A program made the translations under genes and the position numbers. Shown here piece by piece: positions 1 through 8,991 of a stretch of DNA of 64,000 bases. The stretch's first letter is position 1; the number at the start of each line of letters is the position of its first letter. Under the pieces are notes generated by a model that searched no databases, had not been told where the DNA came from, and was given only the letters and a program-made list of their open reading frames with translations. Source of the stretch: Mycobacterium barrassiae (GTDB lineage: Bacteria > Actinomycetota > Actinomycetes > Mycobacteriales > Mycobacteriaceae); NCBI RefSeq assembly GCF_025822765.1, contig NZ_JACKUK010000016.1:604820-668819 (forward strand). The letters are read 5' to 3'.

Positions 1-631
1 TCAGAAGCGCAGCGGTCAACAGCGTGACAGTTCCTGGGCGCCAGAACGATTCGGCTGAATCCACAGGGCGCGGCCGCGTTGTCGATCCAACGGAGCGAGC
101 GACCCATAGCGTCACCGCCGCCGCGATCAACGCATACACCGCCCAAGCCGCGCGCCACTGGTCCAGCAGCAGAAGGGCGATCGGGGCGGACAGCACCACG
201 CCGATGCCCGTGCCGCCGTTGACCACCGTCTGCGCCCGGTCCGCCTTCTCGCCGGGAACGTATTGTGCGACGGCCGCGGCCAACGGCGGCGACGCGATGC
301 CGGTGCTGACACCGGCGACCAGCACGCCGAGCGCCAGTACCCACGCCGACGGTGCCGCGGCGACGATCGAAAGGCCCACCGTCGCAACCACTCCGGCAAG
401 GACGGCGACCCGCCGGGCACCGATTCGGTCCGTCAGCACCAAGCTGAGGATGATGGCGGCGCAGTATCCGATGTAGCTTCCGCCGCCGATGACGCCGGTG
501 AGGGTGCCGTTGAGCGTAAAGGCGTCGGCGAAGACCGGAGTGAACAGTCCGTAGGCGAATCGGGCGAATCCGTAGCAACAGGCGATGAGTGCGGTTCCCG
601 CGCCGACGAGGAAGTACACCGAGCGGGGCAC
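1..631 (-). CDS. MFS transporter, N-terminal part (3' end outside window)
   Basis: Major facilitator superfamily permease of the inner membrane; substrate unknown. The GTG at 631 opens a frame that runs off the left edge, so about 210 N-terminal residues are visible. They form successive hydrophobic helices separated by short basic loops, with a DRIGARR loop after the second helix (around residues 69-75), the usual MFS signature between helices 2 and 3. The opening (hydrophobic, then ACCYGFARFAYG) resembles the YbfB/YjiJ group. It lies 23 nt downstream of dnaE2 on the same strand and may be co-transcribed with it. The family call is solid; the function is not known. Confidence 0.75.
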   Translation of the reverse strand, partial: MPRSVYFLVGAGTALIACCYGFARFAYGLFTPVFADAFTLNGTLTGVIGGGSYIGYCAAIILSLVLTDRIGARRVAVLAGVVATVGLSIVAAAPSAWVLALGVLVAGVSTGIASPPLAAAVAQYVPGEKADRAQTVVNGGTGIGVVLSAPIALLLLDQWRAAWAVYALIAAAVTLWVARSVGSTTRPRPVDSAESFWRPGTVTLLTAALL

Positions 632-654
632 CCCACCACAGTAGCGAGCCGCAG

Positions 655-3600
655 TCAGCGGAAGTCGCGGGACTTCGACGCCACTCGCATGTCGAGCTTG
701 CCCATCCGCTCGGCGACCACGGTGACCGCCCCGGTGGCGTTCTGCACCTGACCGCGCACCAACAACGCCGACGCCGTCTGCGCCAGCTTGCGGTGCCGCG
801 CCCAGACGCCGCGCGAACACAGCACGTTGACCATCCCGGTCTCGTCCTCGAGGTTGACGAACGTGACACCCTGGGCCGTCGCCGGCCGCTGGCGGTGAGT
901 CACCGCCCCGGCCACCAGCACGCGGGTCCCGTCGGGCACCTCCAGCAGCTTGTTGGCCGCAATCACGCCGAGCGCATCGAGGTTCTCGCGCAGGAACTGG
1001 GTGGGATAGCTGTCGGTCGAGATACCCGTCGCCCACACGTCGGCGGCGGCCAACTCGAGCTCGGTCATGCCGGGCAGCGAGGGGATCTGCGATGACGATC
1101 CGACCCCGGGCAGCCGGTCCGGACGTTGGGTGGCGGCCGCGCCTGCGGCCCACAGCCCTTCGCGTCGGGTGATCCCGAAGCAGCCCAACGCGCCCCCGGT
1201 GGCCAGCGCCTCGGTTTGCGGGATGCTCAGCTGGATCCGCTGGGTCAGGTCCAACAGAGAAGCGAACGGGCCGTTGGCTTCTCGCTCATCGACGATGCGC
1301 TGCGCCAAATCGTCACCGATATGGCGAACGCTGCCGAGACCAAGCCGGACTTCGGTGCCCACGTTCTCCAGGGTCGCGTGCGCGAGGCTCGCGTTGACGT
1401 CCGGCCCGTGGACGGTCACCCCGTGCCTGCGGGCGTCGGCCACCAGCGACTGCGGCGAGTAGAAGCCCATCGGTTGGGCTCGCAGCAGCGCGGCGCAGAA
1501 CGCCGCGGGATGGTGCAGCTTGAACCATGACGAATAGAACACCAGCGATGCGAACGACAGCGAATGGCTCTCCGGGAAACCGAAATTGGCGAATGCCTCC
1601 AGCTTCTCGTAGATCCGGTCGGCGACCTCACCCGTGATGCCGTGCCGTTCACGCATACCGTCATAGAACCTGCCCCGCAGCCGTCGCATCCGCTCGGTGG
1701 AACGTTTGGATCCCATCGCGCGGCGCAACTGATCGGCCTCGGCGGCGGTGAAGCCCGCGCAGTCCACCGCCAGCTGCATGAGCTGCTCCTGAAACAGCGG
1801 TACGCCCAACGTCTTTCGCAGGGCGGGTTCCATCGACGGATGGTCATAGGTGACGGGTTCTTCCCCGTTGCGGCGTTTGATGTACGGGTGCACCGATCCG
1901 CCCTGGATCGGGCCGGGGCGGATCAACGCGACCTCGACCACCAGGTCGTAGAACACTCGCGGCTTCAGCCGGGGCAGTGTGGCCATCTGGGCGCGGGACT
2001 CCACCTGGAACACTCCCACGGAGTCGGCGCGCTGAAGCATCTCGTAGACCGCGGGCTCGGACAGGTCCAGTTTGGCCAGGTCGACGTCGATGCCCTTGTG
2101 TTCACGCACCAGGTCGATGCAGTAGTGCAGCGCCGAAAGCATGCCGAGCCCCAGCATGTCGAACTTCACCAAACCGATTGCCGCGCAATCGTCTTTGTCC
2201 CACTGCAGCACGCTGCGGTTCTCCATGCTCGCCCACTCCACCGGACAGACATCGGCGATGGGGCGGTCGCAGATCACCATGCCGCCGGAATGGATGCCCA
2301 TATGTCGCGGCAGGTTGGAGATCTGCACGGCCAGGTCGATCACCGAGTCCGGGACGTCCTCGACGTGGGTCTCTTCGGTCAGGTTGCCCCACTGGCCGAT
2401 CTGCTTACTCCAGGCGTCCTGCTGCCCCTGGGAGAAGCCCAGCGCACGGGCCATGTCGCGTACAGCGCTGCGGCCCCGGTAGGTGATGACGTTGGCCACC
2501 TGGGCGGCGTAGTCCCGGCCGTAGCGGTTGTACACGTACTGGATCGCGTCCTCGCGCAGATCCGATTCGATGTCGATGTCGATGTCCGGCGGCCCGTCAC
2601 GCGCCGGCGACAGGAAACGCTCGAACAGCAGCTCGTTGGCGATCGGGTCGACGTTGGTGACCCCAAGGGCGTAGCAGACCGCCGAATTGGCCGCCGATCC
2701 CCTGCCCTGGGCCAGGATGTTGTTCTCCTTGCAGAACCGGGTGATGTCGTGAACGACCAGGAAGTAGCCCGGAAAGGTCAGCTGCTCGATGATTTTCAGC
2801 TCATGTTCGATCTGCGCGTATGCCTGCGGTGCGCGCTCGGGAGGGCCGTACCGGTTACGCGCACCCTCCATCACCAGATGCCGCAGCCAGCTGTCCTCGG
2901 TGTGGCCCTTCGGGACGTCGAAGGGTGGCAACTGTGGGGCGATCAGGGCCAGCTCGAACGCGCACTGCTCACCGAGGTCGGCCGCCGCCGTCACGACTTC
3001 GGGATTGTGCGCGAAGAGCTGCGCCATCTCCACCCCCGACCGCAGGTGCGAACCTCCCAGCGGGGCAAGGTAACCGGCGGCTTCGTCGATGGAGTGCCTC
3101 GCCCGGATCGCACCCATGGCCATCGCCAGCCTGCCGCGGGACGGCTCCGCGAAGTGAGCGCCGGTGGTCGCGACGACGCCGACACCGAACCGGGGCGCGA
3201 GGCCGGCAAGGAGTTCATTGCGTTCGTCGTCGCCGGGATAGCCGTGGTGGGTGAGCTCGATGCTGACCCGGTCGCGGCCGAACCGGTCCACCAGGTCGGC
3301 AAGCGCCGCGGCCGCCGCTTCCGGACCGCCCTCGGAAAGCGCCTGGCGGACATGACCTTTGCGACATCCGGTCAGGATGTGCCAGTTCCCACCGGCCGCC
3401 TCGGTCAACGTGTCGTAGTCATAGCGCAGCTTGCCCTTCTCGCCGCCCGCCAGATGTGCCCTCGCGAGCTCGCGAGACAGTCGCCGGTATCCCTCGGGGC
3501 CGCGGGCCAGCACCAGCAGATGCGGTCCCGGCGGGTCAGGATCCTCGGTTCTGTCTCCCCCGCCCAGCGACAGTTCGGCGCCGAACACCGTCGACATCTT

Positions 3601-3948
3601 TAGCTCCTTGGCGGCCTCGGCGAAGCGCACCACTCCGTAGAGGCCGTCGTGATCGGTGAGCGCGATCGCGCGCAGATCGAGGCGGACGGCTTCTTCGACG
3701 AGTTCCTCCGGCGTGCTGGCCCCGTCGAGGAAGCTGTACGCCGAGTGCGCGTGCAGTTCCGCGTACGGCACGGCGGAGGCGGGTCGATCGATACCCTCCG
3801 CTTGGTAGGCCCCCCGCTTGCGCGACCAGGCCGGACTATCCCCGCCGTCGCCTACCTGCTCGTCGATGGGCCAACCGGCACGGCGCGGCTTGCCGTTGAG
3901 CACCCGCTCCATTTCCGTCCAGCTCGGTGGCCCCGTATGCCAGCCCAC
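655..3948 (-). CDS. dnaE2: Error-prone DNA polymerase DnaE2
   Basis: Alpha-subunit-type C-family polymerase that performs damage-induced mutagenic translesion synthesis together with ImuA' and ImuB, both encoded about 10 kb away. The 1097 residues match the mycobacterial family length. A PHP domain starts near residue 62 (AELHAHSAYSFLDGA), the polymerase active-site motif PDIDIDIE is at 454-461, and the C-terminus holds an OB-fold-like region and the family end SRDFR. The GTG at 3948 is preferred because a LexA box and a -10 hexamer lie immediately before it (see the promoter entry), which predicts a leaderless mRNA starting at this codon. The next in-frame ATG is 12 codons downstream. This is the Rv3370c equivalent. 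Confidence 0.97.
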   Translation of the reverse strand: MGWHTGPPSWTEMERVLNGKPRRAGWPIDEQVGDGGDSPAWSRKRGAYQAEGIDRPASAVPYAELHAHSAYSFLDGASTPEELVEEAVRLDLRAIALTDHDGLYGVVRFAEAAKELKMSTVFGAELSLGGGDRTEDPDPPGPHLLVLARGPEGYRRLSRELARAHLAGGEKGKLRYDYDTLTEAAGGNWHILTGCRKGHVRQALSEGGPEAAAAALADLVDRFGRDRVSIELTHHGYPGDDERNELLAGLAPRFGVGVVATTGAHFAEPSRGRLAMAMGAIRARHSIDEAAGYLAPLGGSHLRSGVEMAQLFAHNPEVVTAAADLGEQCAFELALIAPQLPPFDVPKGHTEDSWLRHLVMEGARNRYGPPERAPQAYAQIEHELKIIEQLTFPGYFLVVHDITRFCKENNILAQGRGSAANSAVCYALGVTNVDPIANELLFERFLSPARDGPPDIDIDIESDLREDAIQYVYNRYGRDYAAQVANVITYRGRSAVRDMARALGFSQGQQDAWSKQIGQWGNLTEETHVEDVPDSVIDLAVQISNLPRHMGIHSGGMVICDRPIADVCPVEWASMENRSVLQWDKDDCAAIGLVKFDMLGLGMLSALHYCIDLVREHKGIDVDLAKLDLSEPAVYEMLQRADSVGVFQVESRAQMATLPRLKPRVFYDLVVEVALIRPGPIQGGSVHPYIKRRNGEEPVTYDHPSMEPALRKTLGVPLFQEQLMQLAVDCAGFTAAEADQLRRAMGSKRSTERMRRLRGRFYDGMRERHGITGEVADRIYEKLEAFANFGFPESHSLSFASLVFYSSWFKLHHPAAFCAALLRAQPMGFYSPQSLVADARRHGVTVHGPDVNASLAHATLENVGTEVRLGLGSVRHIGDDLAQRIVDEREANGPFASLLDLTQRIQLSIPQTEALATGGALGCFGITRREGLWAAGAAATQRPDRLPGVGSSSQIPSLPGMTELELAAADVWATGISTDSYPTQFLRENLDALGVIAANKLLEVPDGTRVLVAGAVTHRQRPATAQGVTFVNLEDETGMVNVLCSRGVWARHRKLAQTASALLVRGQVQNATGAVTVVAERMGKLDMRVASKSRDFR

Positions 3949-3954
3949 TCCGAC

Positions 3955-3976
3955 AATGTATCGAACAAGTGTTCGA
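3955..3976 (-). promoter_or_regulatory. LexA (SOS) box plus -10 of dnaE2
   Basis: On the minus strand, positions 3976-3961 read TCGAACACTTGTTCGA, a perfect palindrome of the mycobacterial SOS type TCGAAC-N4-GTTCGA. It is followed directly by TACATT (3960-3955), a -10 hexamer of TANNNT type, then six bases and the dnaE2 GTG at 3948. LexA bound here would cover the promoter just upstream of -10. Repression by LexA and induction by DNA damage is established for dnaE2 in mycobacteria; the leaderless start is inferred from spacing. Confidence 0.92.
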
Positions 3977-3981
3977 CACCG

Positions 3982-5364
3982 CTACTCGTCTTCGTCCGGT
4001 GGATCGGGGTCGCTGCGCAGCAGTTCCTCGGGATGGTGGGCATGGTTGATCTCGGGCGGTCGGGTTCCATCGGTCCAGGCCAGTCGCCCGCTGTCGGTGA
4101 CCGTCGTCTGCAATCGCCCGTTGGTCACCGCCGCATGGTCGGGTCCGCAGGCGAAGAACAGCACGTCGGCATTGGTGGCGCCACCGGCGGCCCAGTCCGT
4201 GCTGTGATGCACCTCCGCGTGATACCCGGGCTCCGTGCAATTCGGCCGGGTGCATCCACCGTCGCGGGAGTAGCAGATGATCCGCTGATCGGCGGTCGCC
4301 ACCCGCTTCTGACGACCCAAATAGATCGGCCGGTCGCTGTGGTCCTCGAACACCGCCAGATAGTGGATCCCGTCGGTGGCCATCCGGATCAGGTCGCGCA
4401 TCGGCAGCGCGGTGTCGCCTCCGGTGCGCGCAGCCGTGGGCATCGGAATGCTCGGGTCGGCCACGGCGTGGGCGGACTGGTTGAGTTCCGCCAATGTGGT
4501 GCGCGCGATGACCGTGACGGCATGCCCACGGTGTGAACCGAACTGCCCCGACGCGATGCCGGCTTTCAGCCCGAGCTTGATGCCGTCGTGGCAGCGTTGC
4601 GATGGGCTGCGGTCATCACGCTCCTCGGCGACGGTGCCGTCGGGCAGATGCCGGCCCGGTCGCACCGCCGCAGTCGTCGCCTCGACATAGCAGCGGGTCT
4701 CCGGATCGATCCATCCTGACACCCGAGACATCCCGTCAGGACCCTGTGGTCCCACCACCACGCCGCGTCGACGTGCACGATCGGCTTCGTCGAAATCGCC
4801 GTCGGGATTGAAGATTTCGTCGATGCGGCGTCCGGCAGATTTGACTATGTCGGCGTCGTTCTTGACCGCCTCGCGGACCAGACTGCGTTCGACCTCAACC
4901 CGGTCATCCGCCGACACACATGACGGCAGTCTGTCCATCGCTTTCCCGATTTCCCGCAGATGATCCTCCCCGATCGCGCCTGCGGCAACGGCGTCGGCCA
5001 CCAGCGGCAGTTCAGGCGGCAGCGGCGGACCGGTGAGCTGGCGGCGCGGCTGAATACGCTTAGCCACCTTCATCCGTCGCTTGATCTCATTGGGCGGTAT
5101 TCGCAACCGCGCGCATAGCTTGTCGATGAGCCCGTCGATCAAGCCGACCTCATCGGGCGGGTCCGCGATCTGGCCGAACACCCGGTACATCAACCCTCGG
5201 TTGGTGCGCTCCTGCGTTTCGAGGTGCTCGGCCATCTCCACCCGAAACTCGCTGCCCACATTGTCGGAGGACAGTTCCCGCATTTCGGCGTAGGCGCCAT
5301 CGACCACGTTCAGCAGCGCGCGAAACCTCTCGCGTGCCGCCGCTCCGGTGATGAATTCGCCCAT
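3982..5364 (-). CDS. DUF222 / HNH endonuclease signature protein (13E12 family)
   Basis: A 460-residue member of the actinobacterial 13E12-repeat family. The N-terminal DUF222 domain covers roughly residues 30-330. A C-terminal HNH-type region has CTRPNCTEPGYHAEVHH (two Cys and the His pair expected for an HNH/zinc-supported fold) near 380-400, followed by the conserved acidic tail. Biological role is unresolved; many copies are associated with mobile DNA, and some relatives are DNA-damage induced. It ends 5 bases before the dnaE2 LexA box, so read-through into dnaE2 is possible, but I see no LexA box of its own upstream of 5364. The ATG at 5364 is the first reasonable start. Confidence 0.9.
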   Translation of the reverse strand: MGEFITGAAARERFRALLNVVDGAYAEMRELSSDNVGSEFRVEMAEHLETQERTNRGLMYRVFGQIADPPDEVGLIDGLIDKLCARLRIPPNEIKRRMKVAKRIQPRRQLTGPPLPPELPLVADAVAAGAIGEDHLREIGKAMDRLPSCVSADDRVEVERSLVREAVKNDADIVKSAGRRIDEIFNPDGDFDEADRARRRGVVVGPQGPDGMSRVSGWIDPETRCYVEATTAAVRPGRHLPDGTVAEERDDRSPSQRCHDGIKLGLKAGIASGQFGSHRGHAVTVIARTTLAELNQSAHAVADPSIPMPTAARTGGDTALPMRDLIRMATDGIHYLAVFEDHSDRPIYLGRQKRVATADQRIICYSRDGGCTRPNCTEPGYHAEVHHSTDWAAGGATNADVLFFACGPDHAAVTNGRLQTTVTDSGRLAWTDGTRPPEINHAHHPEELLRSDPDPPDEDE

Positions 5365-5516
5365 ACCACAACGCTAACGACATTCATCACAACCAACGCT
5401 TTCCCAGACGCCACCCCAGCACAAACTGTGGATCAATCCCCGGTTGGGGACAAAGTCGCCAAGTTGTCGGTCCCAAGTGCTAGGGCCAGGCGCGGCGTGT
5501 CAGTGTCAACCGCCGA

Positions 5517-7052
5517 CTAATCCCCAGTCTCCGCCCGCATGGTGCGCCGCTCGAAGAATTCGGGGCTTCGGCCCCGCCATATGACCATCAGCACTACACC
5601 GAGCAACAGGATGCCGAAGCCCATGTAGAAAACCAGCCCGATACCACCGATCGCCGCACCGCTGCCGTTCTCCGGGTTCATGCTCTCGCGTACCGAGATG
5701 ACGAAGACCAACGCGAGAATGATCCCGCCGAGTATCGGGAACAGGAACTTGAAGACCACGTTGTGGACGTTCTTGAATAGCTCGTTGCGGAAATACCACA
5801 CGCAGGCGAACGCAGTGATGCCGTAGTACCAGCAGATCATGATGCCAAGCGCCGCAATGGTATCCAACAGCACGCGCTCCGAAAGCAGGCTCACGACGGT
5901 GTAGAACACGCCCGTCACGATCCCGGCGACCACCGTGGCATATGCCGGCACCAGGAATCGGGGGCTGACACTGGCGAATCGCTTCGGGAACGCTCCGTAG
6001 GCGCCCATCGCGAGCATGGTGCGCGCCGCTGGCAGGAACGTGGTCTGCAGACTGGCCACCGACGAGGCGAAGATCGCCAGGTACAGCACCGGACCGCCGA
6101 TGCCACCGAGTATCGGATCGGCAAGTGCACCGAACACATTCTCCGAGTTTTCCGGATTGCCAAGGCCCAGACCCTCTTCACCGACGCCGGCGTACATCAT
6201 CACCGCCACCGCGACCAACAGATAAGTCAGCAGGATCGTCAGTACGCACAACAGCCCGGCCCGGCCAGGCACCCGCGTCGGATCCTTGCTCTCCTCGCCG
6301 AGGGTCAGGCACGTGTCCCATCCCCAGAAGGCGAAGATGGAACCCGTCACGCCGATGATGAAGGCGCCCATCGCAAGTCCCGTGAAGGGATCGAACCAAT
6401 CAAAGCTGAAGGACAGGCCGGCGGGGGCCTCTCCGCGACCGACGTGCACGACGGCCATCACTGCGAATGCCAGTAGCACCACCATCTGGAAGCCCACGAG
6501 CACGTACTGCACGTACTCGCTGGTGGTGATGCCACGGCTGGCGATGAATGTGGCGATCGCAATGAACGCCAGCGTCGTCAGGATGTTGATGAGTATGTTG
6601 TCGGCCAGGTCAGCGATATCCGGGTTGTTGAAGACCCGCGCGACGAACAGGTAGAAGAATTCCACCGCGATCGCCGCGAGATTCGACAACACGATGATGG
6701 TGGCGATCACCATCCCCCAGCCGCACATCCAGCCGACGTACGGACCGAATGCCTTGGTGGACCACGTGAACGAGGCACCGCAGTCGGGTGCACGGGAGTT
6801 CAATTCGCGGTAGGCGTACGCGGTGAGGAACATCGGGATGAATCCGGCGATGAAGATCGCCGGCATCTTCAGCCCGACCGCGGCGACGATGAGTCCGATA
6901 CTCGCGGTGAGCGTGTATCCGGGTGCGACGGAGGCGATACCGAGAATCGCGCCGGAGAAGGTGCCGACCTTCCCGCTGGCGAGTCCTTTGGAGACGAGCC
7001 CGGCAGACTCTTCGGCTAGTTGCAGTTCCTTTTGCGGATCGGCTTCGCTCAC
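5517..7052 (-). CDS. APC-family amino acid permease
   Basis: Cytoplasmic-membrane transporter of the amino acid-polyamine-organocation superfamily, about 511 residues with around twelve hydrophobic helices. The early glycine-rich segment (SVAPGYTLTASIG) corresponds to the substrate-binding first helix. The GTG at 7052 is chosen because it overlaps the TGA of the upstream universal stress protein gene by 4 nt (GTGA), a classical translational-coupling arrangement; longer upstream starts would lie inside that gene. The C-terminus is short and charged. Substrate cannot be read from the sequence. Co-expression with a stress protein suggests a role in stationary-phase or acid/nitrogen stress, which is inference only. 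Confidence 0.88.
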   Translation of the reverse strand: MSEADPQKELQLAEESAGLVSKGLASGKVGTFSGAILGIASVAPGYTLTASIGLIVAAVGLKMPAIFIAGFIPMFLTAYAYRELNSRAPDCGASFTWSTKAFGPYVGWMCGWGMVIATIIVLSNLAAIAVEFFYLFVARVFNNPDIADLADNILINILTTLAFIAIATFIASRGITTSEYVQYVLVGFQMVVLLAFAVMAVVHVGRGEAPAGLSFSFDWFDPFTGLAMGAFIIGVTGSIFAFWGWDTCLTLGEESKDPTRVPGRAGLLCVLTILLTYLLVAVAVMMYAGVGEEGLGLGNPENSENVFGALADPILGGIGGPVLYLAIFASSVASLQTTFLPAARTMLAMGAYGAFPKRFASVSPRFLVPAYATVVAGIVTGVFYTVVSLLSERVLLDTIAALGIMICWYYGITAFACVWYFRNELFKNVHNVVFKFLFPILGGIILALVFVISVRESMNPENGSGAAIGGIGLVFYMGFGILLLGVVLMVIWRGRSPEFFERRTMRAETGD

Positions 7053-7936
7053 GGCAGGTCCGCAGCTTCGAACTGATCCCTCGGAACAACCACCATCGGA
7101 ACCTCCAATACTCGCAACATCTTGGCGGCCGTGGAACCGAGGAACAGCCGCTTGGGTGCACTCAACCGGCTCGATCCCACCATGATCAGATCGCCGTCGT
7201 GCCACTCCAGCTTGCTGACGGCCTCTTCGACCGTGTGGCCGTCGACAATTGTCGACGTCACCGGAAAGCCCTCGGGCAGATTGCCTTTCGCCGTCTCGAG
7301 CGTATGTTGCGCGTGTGCCAGCGCACGCTGACGTACTGCGTCGTCATCCCCGCGAAGCGTGCCGAACATCGGATCCAGCGCAACCAGCGACACCAGCCGC
7401 AGCGGCGTTCCCGCGGCCCGGCTGAACCGCACAGCGGTAGCGAGCAGCAGGTCCGCCCCGGCGCGTTCACCAAGCGCGCACGTCACCTCGCGGACACGTT
7501 CGATCGACGACTCACGGGTCCCTCTCGGTGCCACGGCGACGGGCACCGGCGACGAATGCAGGAGCTCGTTGACGACCGAACCCAACGAGTAGCTTCCCGC
7601 GAGCCCACCGCCCGAACCTCCGACGACGATGAGATCGGCTTCCACCCTGGCCGCCTCTTTGATCAGCCCGTCGGCGTACGAGTCGTCGAAGCTGACGTGG
7701 GTGCCGGCGGTTATATCGGCGGGGATGTTGGCGCGCGCCTCGGCGAGCCAACGCTCAGCCTGTTCGGCGAGGTGCTCGTCGTATCCACCCACCGGCACCA
7801 GCGCGGCCCCCGCGCGGTCCGGCGGCAGGATGATGCTCACTCCCAGCTCGGCGTCGAGCGTGCGGGCCAGCCGCACGCCGAGTGCCAACGCGTCGGCGCC
7901 TCCCGGCGTCGCCAGATAACCAACGACCAGCTTCAT
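7049..7936 (-). CDS. Universal stress protein, two tandem Usp domains
   Basis: Cytosolic nucleotide-binding stress protein of about 295 residues with two Usp (Rossmann-like) domains, the usual mycobacterial tandem form. The first domain begins MKLVVGYLATPGG and ends with the ATP-loop-like GGSGGGLAGSYSLGSV. The second ends with GSSRLSAPKRLFLGST, again G-x2-G/S-x9-G(S/T)-like. I start at the ATG at 7936; an ATG 15 nt upstream (7951) is the alternative. The gene is coupled by a 4-nt overlap to the permease downstream. Confidence 0.9.
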   Translation of the reverse strand: MKLVVGYLATPGGADALALGVRLARTLDAELGVSIILPPDRAGAALVPVGGYDEHLAEQAERWLAEARANIPADITAGTHVSFDDSYADGLIKEAARVEADLIVVGGSGGGLAGSYSLGSVVNELLHSSPVPVAVAPRGTRESSIERVREVTCALGERAGADLLLATAVRFSRAAGTPLRLVSLVALDPMFGTLRGDDDAVRQRALAHAQHTLETAKGNLPEGFPVTSTIVDGHTVEEAVSKLEWHDGDLIMVGSSRLSAPKRLFLGSTAAKMLRVLEVPMVVVPRDQFEAADLP

Positions 7937-8034
7937 CGCCCAACCACCCATCGATCTCGCACAACGTTGTACGGACGTCGTGAGGTGATCCTGTCAACGC
8001 CTGGCCGCGGTTATCCGCGCTTCGGAGAAATTGA

Positions 8035-8904
8035 TCAGGCGCTGTACTCGGCGGTGCCGTCCTCGAGCACCAGGCGCGCGTTCGATCCGTCCGGATTGGA
8101 CGCTTCGGTACGGAAGACGGCATGCCCCGGCTCGGTCCGCCAGATGGACGTCGTCAGGGTCTCGCCAGGAAACACAGGTGATGTGAATCTGGAAGCGATG
8201 GCACTGACTTTCGTCGCGTCGCCTCCGCCGAGCTCGGCAACCAGGGCCCGGCCCGCGACCCCGTAGGTGCACAGCCCGTGCAGGATCGGCTTCGGGAAGC
8301 CGGCCAGCTCGCGCGCGAACCAGGGATCGCTGTGCAGCGGATTGCGATCGCCGGACAGCCGATAGATCAGCGCCTGATCCTCGCGGGTAGGAAGCGCGAT
8401 CGTCGAATCCGGTTCGCGGTCAGGGATTTCCGGCGCCGACGGCCGCTGTCCGGGTTGGCCGCCGAACCCACCCTCGCCGCGGATGACCGCAGTGGTGTGA
8501 GTTTCAGCGATCACTTCGCCGGACTCCGGATCGGTGCCCGTCGCCTTGAGCATGACGACCGCGTTCTTGCCCTCGCCCTTGTCCTGGATGTCGTCGACTT
8601 CGGCAACGACGCTCAGCTTTCCCGCCGGCGGCAATGGCTTGAACAACCGGATGCCCTGGGACCCGTGCAGCAACATGGCGAAGTTGAAGCTGCCGATCAA
8701 CCCGGCCGCCGCGAACGGCAGACACGCAATCACCGCATAGGTCGGTAGCACCTGTTGCGGGATGTCGTGACTGTTCTCTGTGGTGAACGCCAGATCGTCG
8801 ACACCAGCGCCGACGCCCAGCGCGTAGAGCATCGTGTCCCGGTCAGTCCACGTGAAAAGTTGCGGCTCTGTCTTCGCGCCTATCGCATTCGGGTCGAGTG
8901 GCAT
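8035..8904 (-). CDS. htdY: MaoC-like (R)-specific enoyl-CoA hydratase, HtdY type
   Basis: Double hot-dog-fold hydratase acting on trans-2-enoyl-CoA, the equivalent of Rv3389c (289 residues here, 290 in M. tuberculosis). The hydratase-2 signature is visible as YRLSGDRNPLHSDPWFA around residues 190-206, with the catalytic Asp and His, followed by GFPKPILHGLCTYG. The start is fixed at the ATG at 8904 by a strong ribosome binding site (GAAGGGAG) 7 nt upstream; the open frame extends further but without support. It is divergent from the acrA1-like gene, as in M. tuberculosis, which suggests a shared role in acyl-chain metabolism. Confidence 0.93.
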   Translation of the reverse strand: MPLDPNAIGAKTEPQLFTWTDRDTMLYALGVGAGVDDLAFTTENSHDIPQQVLPTYAVIACLPFAAAGLIGSFNFAMLLHGSQGIRLFKPLPPAGKLSVVAEVDDIQDKGEGKNAVVMLKATGTDPESGEVIAETHTTAVIRGEGGFGGQPGQRPSAPEIPDREPDSTIALPTREDQALIYRLSGDRNPLHSDPWFARELAGFPKPILHGLCTYGVAGRALVAELGGGDATKVSAIASRFTSPVFPGETLTTSIWRTEPGHAVFRTEASNPDGSNARLVLEDGTAEYSA

Positions 8905-8991
8905 CGCGGCTCCCTTCGCTGATGTTCGGACCATACACAGCACCTTCGCCGAGCCGACCAGCCATTGACGTTTCCCCCGCCAGGGGTGACC

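Noticed and set aside
1564-3603. Long open frame (679 codons) opposite dnaE2
   Set aside because: It is an antisense shadow of a conserved high-GC gene, with no ribosome binding site and no protein-like pattern.
6923-8266. 447-codon frame on the plus strand
   Set aside because: Arg/His-rich translation across the permease, Usp and hydratase genes of the other strand; a composition artefact.
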